DNA of 64,000 nt from Acheta domesticus (GCA_031308135.1 JAHLJT010009436.1:141754303-141818302), one strand, 5' to 3'. Positions 23,780 to 35,199 are shown, counted from the stretch's first letter. A program made the numbers and translations. The notes: a model not told the origin generated them from the letters alone.

Positions 23780-26378
23780 TTTTACATTCCCGTATACGTA
23801 AGCATACACGCAGTTATATACGTAGTGTAGGGAAAGTTATGTAATGCTGCGCGAAAAAATGGCCAATTTTCGGCGGAAAAAAATTCATTGCCGGGCCGTG
23901 ATAACGAACTAGTGATGCTACAAAATGGCACAGACTTTCCCGTATTAGTTTTCTATTTCCTTGGGTCTTCGCTAGCTATTCGGAATTGTCACATACTCTT
24001 TCTTGCCAGCTACCATCTATCACCGCCAAAAGTACATTTTTTGGTCATTTTCTTAATTTTTCGGTTTCCTATTGGTAGAACGAAAATATTAATTTTAGAA
24101 TATTAAAGACAACAAAAACCTAGCCGTAAATGGAAATTTTGTTTTAAAAATTATGTGCCGTTTAAGAGAAAATGGCGTTTTAGCACTACTAAAACTGCGA
24201 AATTTGAAGCTCATTTTCACAGAAAATTTTTGAGTTTTCAAAATACTTTATTTGAAGTTATTTGAAACACTTACACTCACAAATATAATAATATTTATAA
24301 ATTGCGGATAATGTGCATATTAAAGATGTGAGATATCTTTCAAAAAATTTACATTTATATAATTTTTGAAAAAACAAAAAAATAACTCAAAATAAACTTT
24401 ACGTCATATTAAAGAGTGTAATTATGACTATCTGTTACAAAAGTTTCAAGAAAAAAAATTGCAGCCATATATGAGAAAATGGCGTTTGAGCGTTTCTGAA
24501 AATGCCGAAATTTCAGTTACTTTTCACAGAAAGCGATAGTGTTTTCGAGAAACTTTACTTGACATTATTTAAAGCATATATACTTGCAAATAAAATAATG
24601 TAAAAAAATTGCCGATATTGTAAATATTAATGACGTGGGAGACAAGTAAAAAAATTTACATTTTTGTAATTTTTGAAAAAACCAACCGATTGAGCAATAT
24701 GGCTTTTATGTCATCTGAGTACATTTACCACTATCCCTACCAAAAGTTTAAAGCAAAACTTTGGAGCCATTTTTGAGAAAATCTTGTTTTTGTAATTTTT
24801 TTAAATTGCACATATTGCACGCAACATTGCGCGAGAAATACTAAAATTTTCGAAAAAATGTGGATGACGTTAATGATAGAGCTCACTTTGGAGAACAAAT
24901 TTTATTTGAAGAAAAAATCTCTATCTTCAATTTTGTAGTTGGAGAAAGACACCGAAAAAAATTCAAACTTTCACGATTTTCGAAAATTCAGAGTTATCCG
25001 TGAAAGTTGGACCTATGCCATGTTAATAAGTGTATTGTCTCCTGTTTTGTCTCCTGATTTACGAATCAGTAGTTTTTGTCAAAAATGACTTACTTAAGGG
25101 CGGGAATATATTTTCAGCAAACGCCGATGTCTATAAGTATAACACACGACGTAGTAATCATATTCACCAGGTGGCAGTATCAACAGCTCACTACAAAAAA
25201 TTCACATACAATTCATGTACATTACTCTACAACACTTTGCCAGAAGACATTAAACGATTAAATTCAATAGAAAAGTTTAAGTCCCAAGTAAAATCTTTTC
25301 TGCTGCATGACTGTTTCTATACAATTCGATACTATACCGAGCATCAAAAAGGAAAGTAGAATTAATTTTAACAATGATAGTTAATGTAATTATTTATCAT
25401 TTGGACTGTATAATTCTAAAGAACCTGTAACAAGTATTGTACCACAGTTTCTGGGTTGATGGCCCCCATCTCGATCAGGTTTTTCGTCCAGTTTCCCTGA
25501 TCCTTGAGCAAATGCTGAGATGGTCCCTTGTTTTGCTTCTGGACATAAATGTAACTTCATTATTTGTGCACGTCTTCTGAATTTCAGTGGGAAATATAGT
25601 TATTCAAATTATCGTTTTTCATGTTATCGCGGCAAAACGTATTATTCTTTCATGAAGAACATGAGGGTTCAGGGAAGGAATTTATAGCTAATTTACCTTT
25701 GAAAATATATTTTATTATATAGGAGCGAATATTTTGTCAACAAAACTCGAAAAAAACCTCTCTTTTCTCTATTCAAAATTCGACTAGAATATGGTTTAGG
25801 ATAGAGACCACAGAATTATGAAAACGTGCACAAAATTCACTTCTCCCCATAGCTCGTCATACGCAGTTTTTAACTGTTTTTTGACGTAAATAAATAAATA
25901 AATAAATATTTTACTCTATTCATACAAGAAATTTAAAGAAAAAATTTGGAGCCTATTTTGAGAAAATTTTGAAAATCCCCGGGGTGCTTCATATAAAGTA
26001 CCCCCAAATTTTGAAGAATCTTTTTCAAAATCTCAAAGCTTTCACTAGAATCAGATCGACTAGGGAATATCCATTTTGAAAGAAATCGTACGTATGGTTT
26101 AGGCGCTAGTAGTGTTCACAGACGGACAGACGGACAGAAGGACGTTTTCCTTTCAATTGGTTTTTCGGTATCAAGGGCCTATAAACAGGGTTTCTGGCTG
26201 CACCCCGTGTTAGGGGATTTTTTTCTTAATTTAGCAACTGGTTGTATGCACTTTTTGTTATCACGGCCCGGCAATGAATTTTTTTCCGCCGAAAATTGGC
26301 CATTTTTTCGCGCAGCATTACATAACTTTTCCTATACTATGTATATCACTCCGTGTATATGTACGTATATGGGAAAGT
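23780..26378 (+). repeat. Unclassified modular repeat, copy R4, with inverted end block and LINE insertion
   Basis: The most complete copy. A forward unit starts at 23910 (tagtgatgctac) and runs to the hairpin end at 26378. Module borders ('gagccatttttgagaaaat' and variants) fall near 24157, 24460, 24765 and 25947, about 305 bp apart once the LINE is removed. Directly in front of it, 23780-23908 is an inverted copy of the terminal ~120 bp, near-identical over the inner 65 bp ('ccgggccgtgataac' versus 'gttatcacggcccgg'). This copy therefore has long terminal inverted repeats. No flanking target duplication could be recognised. Confidence 0.85.
25037..25906 (+). mobile_element. Non-LTR retrotransposon 3' end (LINE ORF2 C-terminus)
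   Basis: The frame around 25090-25359 encodes a typical LINE ORF2 C-terminal region: 'YNTRRSNHIHQVAV', then 'LLYNTLPEDIKRLNSIEKFK', then 'SFLLHDCFY', with a stop at 25357. A ~525-bp 3' UTR follows and then a simple (TAAA)n tail at 25886-25906. It interrupts the modular repeat precisely: the host reads 'gtgtatt' before and 'tattttactcta' after, with a possible TATT duplication. The copy is 5'-truncated, as most LINE insertions are. Its clade (Jockey, CR1 or similar) cannot be settled from this fragment. Confidence 0.85.
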
Positions 26379-28574
26379 AAAAAGGAGAGAGCACTTTTTC
26401 TCTATCGCATTTTATTACAATGTAAAACAGTTAATAAAACTTATTTTAGATTAAGTTATCAAAGCAGTATTTATCCCTGTTTGGAGATTTTAAACTGAAA
26501 AAAAAAACAAAGACTAATAATGTTTTGATACATGGTTATATGATTTTGTTTCCTACCCAACTCTCATACATTGGGAACATTACCAGAGACTTCGAAATAA
26601 ATAGAGGTGGCAATGTTTGACCCCTGTGGGGTAACATTGCCACTTTGCTTGCTTTTAAAAATGTAATAAAAGCTTCCAAATTATGGAAGCTGTGACTTCA
26701 ATATTTTGAAGAAACATTCTACTTTTGTGAAGGATTAAAGTGTCATAATAATTTTTGTGAATATTGACGCAGCAAAGTAGAACTGAAAGAAACAAAGATG
26801 TGGCAATATTACCGCCCTTTACCTTACCTATTTTTCTAGTTTACTATGACGAGCGGAAAAAGACATCCAAGGATATACGTTATGCCATTTGTTAAAAAAC
26901 CATAATTAACTAAATTAAATAATTCCGTAAATAAAAAATTAAATAATTCCTTTTAAACGTGACTTTTCATTGTTTACATGCCTTTTTACACCCCTACTTT
27001 AGCTGGAATAAAGTATTTTTCATGTCTATTTTATTAAAAATAATGTAATGATTCAGGATCAGTTACAGTGATTTACTATGACTTACGGCAATTTTAAGTT
27101 ATTCAATAAAGAACAGACTATAGCAAAACGAGGGCCATATGTGGGGAACAGAGTATAGAAAAAAACAAAAGATAGCCGCATTGCGTAAGAACAATACTTT
27201 TAGTTTATTAAAACGCGCAGAAATAAAAATAATTGAACATGACAATTAAATGGCCACTGATTTAAGAAGAATTACAGTGTTTGTTTCATCGAAATCGGAC
27301 GACGGGTTGTGTAATTAGAACAGTTTTAATAAAATGCATAAGTGAGCTTCAATGCCATGTACGGGAAAAATAAACATTTTCAAGATTGTAAGTGAAACCC
27401 GTAAATTGTGCCGTAATGGTAATTACAGGTCGGCGTACCTGAATTACAGCTAATTTATGAAAGTAGTAAAAAAACTTGCAGGAGGCCGTAGAAGTTTATT
27501 TGTCATAATTTCCATATTAGAAAACGACAATGGAGAACAATTGATGTGTAAATGTACAAATACGTAAGATAGAAATAAGCGTTTTTCGGCGTAATGGGGC
27601 CGAAAATGCGTGTTTTGGAAACTAAAGTGAGACATTGGAATCGAATGGCAATTTTTTAACACTGTGTGGTTTGTTTTAATCGAAACCATATAACCTAGGG
27701 AACACAACAATGAGAGGAGCAGAATAGCAGTGTGTGTTGTGACGTGTAGCGGCATGTAAATTTATGTGAGGGAACGTATCGTTAAGTTTGAATTGGATTT
27801 GTTTTAACAAAATTTAGTTACAAATTAACGTAAAGTTGGAACAGTGTCGATATTTTGAAAATGTGGCAGTGCGCAAATTTCAAAGTTTAAATTTTTCTTG
27901 CGATAAAATAGAGAAGTCGCGTCAATGGTGATTCTAATGTAAAAACTGAGTCGATTTGCCGCGGACGGAGCGCGACACATATAAGAGGACTGCTTGTGAG
28001 GGGAAGTGGTTCGAAGCCCAGGAGATGTGATGTGGTGTCTGGACATCTAGCAGACGGCAGCAGCCAAAAAAAAAAAAGGGGGGAAGCGTACGTGGTTTTT
28101 CTTTTCACCATAAATAATTTCTTGGCAATACATGAATAATTATCCAAGACCAAGATTGTTTAGTAGTAATTGATAAATGAATGGCCACGATAAAAAACAT
28201 TAAAACATTAAGTGTGCAGAAATTTCGATAGTATTCAAATTTCATTCAGAATTTTTAAAAATAATAGGCAGATTTACATTTTATCGGAATAAAATCTAGA
28301 AATATTAATTCAATTTTAAAAGAAAGACCAAATAAAAAGAAAGAAATTCCAAAGAGGAACTGTTAAAGTTGTGTGTATATTTTGATGGTTGGTATATGTT
28401 TTGTTAGTGTGATATATATGTTTCAGGATTTTGTTTTATTTATGTGTGTTATTGATGTGTATTGTATGTAAGTGATGGACTGGTTTAATGCAGATCATAA
28501 CAAGTAGATGCAAAAGGGGAAAAGATATTTTTTGTGAATAAATTAAATGTCGGAAGACGAGGCTCCCGACCGAG

Positions 28575-28576
<2 letters not shown>
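26379..28576. other. AT-rich spacer, mostly unrecognised
   Basis: About 2.2 kb without convincing genes. It contains the hairpin at 26607-26643. It also contains a possible RNA polymerase III B box (GGTTCGAAGCC at 28008-28018) followed about 50 bp later by an A12 run and a G run, which might be the end of an old SINE. No matching A box is clear. Confidence 0.45.
26607..26643. repeat. 37-bp inverted repeat hairpin
   Basis: GTGGCAATGTT on the left is complementary to AACATTGCCAC on the right, and the inner ACCCC/GGGGT extends the stem with a 2-base bulge. A related word, gtggcaatattacc, recurs at 26803, so this may be the end of an old MITE rather than a functional RNA. Confidence 0.6.

Positions 28577-28664
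<88 letters not shown>
28577..28664. repeat. Compound (CT)n(CA)n microsatellite
   Basis: A CT run (about 28577-28614) passes directly into a CA run (about 28615-28664). Open frames here are repeat artefacts. Confidence 0.98.
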
Positions 28665-28667
<3 letters not shown>

Positions 28668-29469
28668 TGTGTCATTATTTCAGTAGTTAGGAACTTGGAT
28701 GCACTGCACATTTAAGCTAGAGTTTATGGCTTTCCGTACGGAACCGGCCACGACTCACCTTGGGAACAAACTTTCTGTAATTGTGTATTATATTTTTGTG
28801 AAAATCGGGTATTTTAAATTATCTGAAAAGTAAATACGTTATGAACGCTATGTGTGTGTGTGCCGGAATGAAAGTTGGGCAACCATGCGTTCATGTTTTA
28901 TGTTGTGTTTTGACGAGTTGATTGGTAAATAAAATAAGTAAGCATAGCCGGTGCGAAAGGGGAACGCACGTATTGCAACGCGCGCGCGCACACGCATGAC
29001 ATTGCGATAAATAGTTGATGGTGAGAAAGGAGCAGGTAGAGAGAAACGGATTACAGAGGCAGCCCAACATGGGGCGTGAATAAACGGAAACCGATTACAA
29101 TAAATGCCTTTTTTCTTCCTATTTTAGATCAAATAAATGCCTGAACTTCCTGGCTCTTCCGGGCTCGTAGATATTAATAATTTCAAGTAAATATTAATTA
29201 ATACATTCTTTGGGTGTATTTCTTGAATTTCTTAAACAGCATTTGACTTTACTTACACGAGGTAGTATGTGTGGGTACATACTCGAATGAAGTATAGAGA
29301 TATTTATAAAATGCTGCAAATAATCGATGTCGAGATTTTAATTTTTAAATTCACATTTGGAGAGGGCTGATACCAAATAGTGTTTTTTCAAAACTTTTCC
29401 CTCTTTCCGTTGGTGAACAAAACTAGCAAGCAATTAAACCATACATAGGATTTAAAACAAAAATAAATG
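28665..29469. other. Spacer, nothing recognised
   Basis: Non-coding DNA with a short (GC)n/(CA)n patch near 28980. No gene or known element seen. Confidence 0.5.
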
Positions 29470-30010
29470 TCTCAATAGACATCTGCGAATTTGAAATTAA
29501 ATTTTCAATTTTGGGAGGTACTTTGCATGAAATCACAACGAATTTTCATTATTTTCACAAAAATAGCTGAAAAAGGCTGCAATTGTTTCCTAAACTTTCG
29601 TGCGAATAGTGCAGAAATCACTGAATAACATATCATAAGACCCTTTTAATGTATTCTTTTGAAATTTTCAAAATTACACAAATGTAATTTTTTTGAAATA
29701 CCCCTCAGGCTGTTAATATTTACATAACGGGGGTTTTATTCAATATTGCATTTGTGAATATAAGTGCTTTAAATTATTTCGTCTGAAGTTTCTCGAAAAC
29801 TCAAAAGTTTTCTGTAAAACTAAGCTCAAATTTGTGCCTTTTTAGAAACGCTCAAACATTTTCTCAAAAACGGCTGAAAATATTTCATTGAAAATGTTCA
29901 TAAATGACTACGTTTTAGTATTTTAGAATATTCTTAAAATCATATTTCCATTCTACTATTAGGAATCAGAAAAATTGAGAAAATATGAAAAAATACATTT
30001 AGGCGCCGCT
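29470..30010 (-). repeat. Unclassified modular repeat, fragment R5
   Basis: Reverse-orientation fragment with family phrases ('gggaggtactttgcatgaaat', 'caaaactttcgtgcgaat'-like borders, 'tcaaaaacggctgaaaa') and the closing 'aaaatacatttaggcg' block. It lacks the hairpin end. Confidence 0.7.
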
Positions 30011-30182
30011 AGGTAAACGTTAAGGATAGGATGGGGGAAAACAGTGTTTGTTTATTTACAATATCGTAACGTGTAACAAAGAATCACACAATAATAAAAT
30101 GTCAATGGTTACCTAGAGGTGGTATTTATGCAGTACTAGCTAGTATCCTGCGCGTTGCTGACGCAGAAGAAATAATTGTGGA

Positions 30183-30790
30183 AATATTCCTCCCTTCCCT
30201 CTCTTTTCTCCCTTCCTCATTCTTTCCCCATTATTTCTTTCCCCACTCTATTTCCCCCTCTCTTTTCCTTCCTCTCCCTTTCCCTCCTCTCTCTTTTTCC
30301 TCCTCCTCTCTCTTTTCCCTTCTCCCTCTTTTTCCCTTCCTCTCTCATTTTTCTCCTCTCTCTTTCCCCTGTCTCATTTAATCCACTCTCTGTCTCTCTT
30401 CTTCCCCCACTCTCTCTCTTTATCGCTCTGTCTCTCTTTTTCCTCTGTCTCTCTTTTTCCTCTCTCTTTATCCCTCTGTCTCTCTTTTTCCTCTATTTAT
30501 ATTTATCCTTCTGTCTATCTGTTTTTCGCTCTGTCTCTCTTTTTCCCTCTGTCTGCCTCTCTTTTTTCCTCTGCCTGCCTCTCTTTTTCCCTCTCTCTTC
30601 TCCTCTCTTTCTTTTTTCCTCTTTTTTAGTTTTGGTCTCCCTCTATTTCCCTCTCTATTTCCATCTCTCTATTTTCTATCTTTCTCTTTTTCCTCTCTAT
30701 TTTCCCCTGCCTCTCTCTACGTTCCCTCTCTCTCTCTCTCTTTTCCCCCAGTCTTTTTCTCTTTCTCTTTTTCCTTCTCCTCTCATCAAC
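30183..30790. repeat. 600-bp polypyrimidine (C/T) tract
   Basis: Nearly all bases on the plus strand are C or T, in irregular repeats of 'ctctctttttccctctgt'. Long open frames here, on either strand, are artefacts of the low complexity. The sequences on both sides ('tgcgcgttgctgacgcag' before, 'aatcggacgaacgg' after) look like parts of one degraded interspersed element, but I cannot name it. Confidence 0.9.
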
Positions 30791-32110
30791 TTCACCGCCC
30801 GCTCCTCCTGTCCCGCTCGACCTCGCCCCACGTCACACGGCAACGCCCAGCAACAATGAAGCTCAGGTGGATTGGGAATTGCACTTAACTTTGCATTTAA
30901 CTCAAGCGCCATCTTGTGCTGCAGCACCATCTAATGGAGTTACAGTAATTGTACTATGCCTATGTTCTTCTATGTAAGTGTAAGCAATACGTTGACGTTT
31001 TATCGCAATCGGACGAACGGTACGGCAGCTCATTAAGCATGAACCGACAAAGATTGATATTGATGTATTAGATAAGTCGTTCCTATGTGCGTTGTGCAGT
31101 TCCTATCAAGTCATATCTCAATGTTAGGGGATGTGTATGCAAAGAACAATTAATACAATTGTTGATTGTTCTTTGATATGTTGAACAATTTTGTTCGATA
31201 GTCGAAAAGGGGAAGATAGTCATTCCATTGTGCAGATAGGAGGATCATGCGGGAGATTTTACTTACACGTTACAATTACATTACTTACATTTACTCTAAT
31301 CTATTTTAAAAAGAAAGTAATAATATCATTCCTTGAATCGAATCAATATATCACAATCACAATATCACAATCTCACAATCACTTGAATGGAAAAAGAAAT
31401 CCAGTTAATATTTGTTGGGCCCTCTATATGAAGGATTATACGCTACATCTACATATTTTTCATATTTAAATGTACTGAGATGTATGTGTCTTTCATTTTT
31501 GTTAAATTTTAGGGTATTTAGATTATGTAGCGATACAAGCGATGTCATTTTCTATAAAGAGTCTGATAATATAGTTCAATAAACATCTTAAATCGATAGG
31601 TACATTGATATTTTTGGTTTGCTATTTTTATATATTTGAGGAAACAGGGGTAGGTTGGAAGAAAAAGAAGCATCACTGCAACAATTAGAGTTTTAGGATT
31701 GCTCTATATTTTATTCAAGCCTCAGGTAAAGATTCTATTTCAACACTGCTTTGAATCAGAACAATATCATGGTTCCTCAATTTGGCTAAAACTCATCCGG
31801 ATTTATCGCTATTAATTAGTAATCCTTAGAACAAAAGTGTTCAATCAAATGAGAAGTATGCGCCTGATACGTTGCAGTACTGAAAGAAGCTGTTTGTGGT
31901 GCTAAATTTTATTACGTTTACAAGAAGTGTGAGAAAATTATGACTATCCTTTGCTAGACACTCGAACATCGACTACTCCTTCCCATTCTTCTCCATATCA
32001 TAGTGGACATGCTGTATGCTCATCTCTCAAAGCTTCTCGGGTAGGCCCCTGAATGCAAACGGCTGAGCTCTGGCCGCACAAACAGGAAATGAGCATTCAT
32101 ATGAAAAATA
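30791..32110. other. Spacer with possible old retroelement tail
   Basis: The segment 30791-31110 ends in wording typical of LINE or SINE tails in insects (a 'cgcaatcggacgaacgg' phrase), but no coding region is attached. From 31110 to 32110 the sequence is AT-rich and unrecognised, including an imperfect 'cacaatcacaatat' simple repeat near 31350-31380. Confidence 0.4.
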
Positions 32111-32112
32111 AG

Positions 32113-32155
32113 TTTATTTTTAAAATATTCTCAAATTACATGACTACTTTTTATT
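32113..32155 (-). promoter_or_regulatory. Poly(A) signals for the trissin gene
   Basis: Two AATAAA hexamers lie on the minus strand at 32155-32150 and 32118-32113, about 105 and 145 bp downstream of the trissin stop codon. Their position and strand fit a short 3' UTR. Confidence 0.6.
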
Positions 32156-32260
32156 GTGATGCCAACACCAACAAGACACCCAATAATAATGAATACAGTG
32201 GATAGAGGTCGCGCGCTGCGCTGCTGCGGCGTCGCGGTGGCGCGGGCGTCGGCGGGGGCT

Positions 32261-32568
32261 TCAGTCGTCGTAGAGGGCGACGGCGGCGGCGGCGGGCGGG
32301 GCGGGCGGCCGCAGGTGGAAGGCGGCGGCGCGGGGGCGCAGGGCGGGCGGGGGCGGCGCGGGGCCCGCGAAGTCGGAGGCGGCCACCGCCAGCGGCGCCA
32401 GCCCCAGCGGGGCGGTGCCCGCCGAGCCCACGCCGCGCTTGCGCAGGTAGTTGTAGCAGCAGGTGACGAAGGTGCGCGTGTCGCCACACGAGCCCATGCA
32501 CTCGCGGCCGCAGATGTCGCAGGCGTCGGCGCCTCCCTGCCGCCCCAGCGCCGCCAGCAGCAGCAGAC
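32261..32568 (-). CDS. trissin: Trissin neuropeptide precursor, last coding exon
   Basis: The exon encodes, in order, the end of a signal peptide (LLLLAALG...ADA), a six-cysteine peptide at 32521-32444, the tribasic site RKR at 32443-32435, and a 57-residue Ala/Pro-rich tail ending ALYDD with a stop at 32263-32261. The cysteine pattern is C-x2-C-x3-C-x3-C-x8-C-C followed by YNYL and RKR. This is the layout of insect trissin, whose mature peptide likewise begins at the first Cys region and ends before RKR. From memory, the Drosophila peptide has x7 where this one has x8. Trissin is a secreted neuropeptide that acts on a G-protein-coupled receptor. No ATG lies in frame upstream, and a CAG acceptor at 32571-32569 sits exactly where the signal core begins, so the start codon must be in an upstream exon at higher coordinates. 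The exon is strikingly GC-rich in an AT-rich setting. The polypyrimidine tract before the acceptor is weak, so the exact border is less certain than the peptide. Confidence 0.9.
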
Positions 32569-32610
32569 CTGCGGCACACGCACGCCCACGCGCGCCTTTG
32601 CAATGCCAGC

Positions 32611-33041
32611 GCTTGGCCCGAGATGGGGCGCAGGAGACGAGGGAAGCGCAAGGTGGGGAACAGAGCGTTTGAACCACCGGCAAGGAATGGCAAACTATGC
32701 GGAGGACTTCGCGTACTAGTGCCAGTACTCGGAAAACACCAATGGGAGAGGGGGCTATCGGCGAACCCCATAATAATTTACAATATAATTAAAGAGGAAT
32801 GTTATGTATTAAAGAGCTAATTCTACGTGAAATTAGGAAAATATTGCAATCCTTTTTTCTCGTTTGTTTTAAAATATATTCACATTTTGAGTTATGTCAA
32901 TGGAATTTATATTTTGAACAATTTCAGTTTTTTGTAGACCTCAGTAGTAAATGCTTTTAGTACTTTCTTCAGACTTAAAGAAAATTGAATGTTTTATTTA
33001 CATCACCCAGTAACACCTTACCTAAACTAAAATAAAGGGAA
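32611..33041. other. Intron sequence upstream of trissin exon, nothing recognised
   Basis: Intronic with respect to the trissin exon if its start lies further right. AT-rich after about 32770. No exon carrying a signal-peptide start was found here. Confidence 0.5.
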
Positions 33042-33079
33042 AAGAATCCTACGCTGGGGTTCCCCAGCGTAGGATTCTT
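33042..33079. repeat. Perfect 18-bp palindrome with 2-bp loop
   Basis: The left arm AAGAATCCTACGCTGGGG (33042-33059) and its exact complement (33062-33079) are separated only by TT. It stands alone in AT-rich DNA with no flanking element that I can define. Confidence 0.95.
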
Positions 33080-33282
33080 GTTATCCCCCATTGGTATGTG
33101 ACTATTAATAGTATTCCCTTGGTATTGAAAGTGTTGCTTTTATAAACCATGATAACTCTAATAAACTCCATTCGGAAATTGCTTTGTATGGGAAAATACA
33201 CATAAGTAGAAGAAGCACAATATTCAGAAAATCATTACAAATAAATAATATCGACGGCATTTTTTAACAGTGAAAGTCTATG

Positions 33283-33580
33283 GTCCCCTCGCGGATAGCT
33301 CATTGGTCAGTGTGCTCGCTTTCCGTGACGCGACCCCGGCTTCGATTCCCGGTCGCATAAGGTTATAGTGTGCGTTTTCCTTGCAATGCCCCAGTATGGG
33401 TTGCTGTGTGACGATGAGAAAACTCACTTCTCAGGTTGAAAAGATCAGCATATACGTAGGGATGTTTACGTGCTAACCACGTGTATCCCGTAACCCATGA
33501 CCGCAAGGTCGGGCCGCCGGTAGGCCCAGGCTTCGGCAAGAGGCTTTTGCGGCGAAGTACGTAACAAAGTACATACATAA
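33283..33580 (+). mobile_element. tRNA-derived SINE
   Basis: A tRNA-like head contains an A box (TAGCTCATTGG, 33296-33306) and a B box (GGCTTCGATTC, 33338-33348) at the normal spacing, followed by a non-tRNA body that includes 'cgtgctaaccacgtg' and 'ggtcgggccgccggtagg'. The head does not fold as a complete functional tRNA (no intact acceptor stem), so a SINE is the better call. It lies inside the presumed trissin intron. Confidence 0.8.
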
Positions 33581-34079
33581 GTAATCCTTCATAATATACA
33601 TCGCAGGAAATTTTTAAATTATATTTATCAGAGAAGTTCTTTTGATACGTAAGGTGAAATGACATAAAACTTATGCATGATCTATCAATGCATAATTTAC
33701 TAGTATTACTTTCCTTAACTAGTTACTAAAATCCGACATCATTAAGACTCAAACCTTAGGATCTGTGAGCAGTACTTCAGAAGCAACGCCATCGATCCAT
33801 GTGAGAAATCGTAGCCAGTTGAACAGCATTGGAATAAGCGAAGAAAAGCAGGGGGGCTTAGAAGATATGTTTATTTTCATTTGAAAGAAATTCATGAAGT
33901 TGATCTAAAAGATAGAGTGAAATTGAATAATACAATACATTTGTTGAAATGTTCAAACCCTGCAGTTACCTACAACCAGTGACGTATCTTTTCATTACTC
34001 GCAACCCATCGGAAAATCCAATTAAGAAAATTAAGATAACAAGTAAAAACAAAGTTGTTCGGAGCCCACGTGGTTGCCG
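33581..34079. other. Spacer, nothing recognised
   Basis: AT-rich non-coding DNA between the SINE and the GC-rich island. Confidence 0.5.
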
Positions 34080-34420
34080 AGACTACACATTCAGCAGGCA
34101 GCCTTAGGAGAGGCGCCGGCCTTCAGAAGCGGCGCAAGTTTTGATAAGGTAGCGCGCATTAAATTCCGGGCGGCTGTCCCTCGGGGCGACGTCGCGGCGC
34201 GGCGCGCGGCGCGTGTTGATGCGCGAGCGTCTTTGATCCCTCGGCCAGAGCGGCCGCCGCGCGTGGGCGCCCGCCGTCACGACGCCGCGCGGGGAGGGGA
34301 GGCGAGGGGAGGGGAGGGCGGCGCGTGGGTGGCGGTCGCCGCACCCCTTCACCAGTACCGGCGCTGGGCATGGGCGGACCGGGCGATCGCCCGGGGCGTC
34401 GCAAGTCAAAGGTCCAATGG
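34080..34420. promoter_or_regulatory. GC-rich island, possible regulatory element
   Basis: About 340 bp of CpG-dense sequence bounded sharply by AT-rich DNA. Open frames on both strands are composition artefacts (Arg/Pro/Ala-rich, with no signal peptide or domain). It contains short words resembling GATA (tgataagg) and TCF (tttgatc) sites, but such matches are common by chance. Its position, about 1.5 kb upstream of the trissin exon on the minus strand, would suit an enhancer or alternative promoter. Confidence 0.35.
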
Positions 34421-34956
34421 AAAAGAAGGTAAAAATTACAAAAGAAATTAGAGAAAGAGAATTTCGAGAAAATCGTTATCGTAATTTTATAAGTCGCGGT
34501 AGAGTGGTCTGATATTTCATAAAATTATCAATTATTTTTTTTATTTTAAGATAGTTAATCATAGTCATTACTTATAAGGCTATGAAACGAACTATGAAAT
34601 GAATCAAACTAAGCGAACATTAAAATAGGTTCTAATGAAATTCGTATTTATTATTTCATGAATTTAACAAGTAATTTTATTAAATACTAACTAAACTCAA
34701 CCATTTTTTAGCGTTTTAAGCCAACCGTAAAAATAGTATTATTTGATCACTAATTACCTTTACATAAAACTATTATTTAAAATATATTCCCAAGAACTTT
34801 TTCTATCTTAAACGTATTTTTATTAATCAGTGAAATAAGATTACTCATGTAGTTTCTTGATAGAACTTTCACATTTTAAATTTTTTTGAAGGGGGCGGGG
34901 TCTACGTTTCAACATTGCCTCGGGCTTAAAATTGACCAGATCCGGCACTGCGTTTC
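34421..34956. other. AT-rich spacer, nothing recognised
   Basis: Strongly AT-rich, non-coding, no repeats recognised. Confidence 0.5.
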
Positions 34957-35199
34957 AAGGCGGCTCCACACTTTAGTTGTTCGGCGAACAGCAAGCAACC
35001 GCTCGCCGAATCCCGAGCACTGTGTATGAGTTGCTTGCAATTTGCCGAGTGACGAACAGTCGGCGCTCGCCCTACCCACCGCGTGTCGGTCTTTGGGACA
35101 CATCAAAGGAAGTGAACATTTCCTAAACACGTCAGCTGGTCGGGATTGGGCGAGCAGCAGCTCGCTGCTAGGCGGATGCCGAATGTGTGGTGCCGCCTT
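34957..35199. mobile_element. 243-bp MITE
   Basis: The ends AAGGCGGCTCCACAC and the complement of AAGGCGGCACCACAC form a 15-bp TIR with one mismatch. The inside is GC-rich and partly self-complementary (gaacagcaagcaac / gttgcttgc). No coding capacity; no clear target duplication, so the superfamily is undecided. Confidence 0.7.

Noticed and set aside
30176..30859. 227-codon open frame on the plus strand, Ser/Leu/Phe/Pro-rich
   Set aside because: It is wholly produced by the C/T-only tract; composition alternates only between codons possible from C and T and there is no domain or conservation signal.
32151..32771. Alternative frames of up to ~200 codons over the trissin exon on both strands
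   Set aside because: They are shadows of the GC-rich exon; only the frame with the six-cysteine peptide and the RKR site has biological pattern.
33283..33360. Functional tRNA gene
   Set aside because: A and B boxes are present, but there is no complete acceptor stem or convincing cloverleaf, and a SINE body follows.
34074..34451. Open frames of 80-125 codons in the 34-kb GC island
   Set aside because: Low-complexity Arg/Ala/Pro content, no splice borders in agreement, no signal peptide to serve as the trissin start exon.
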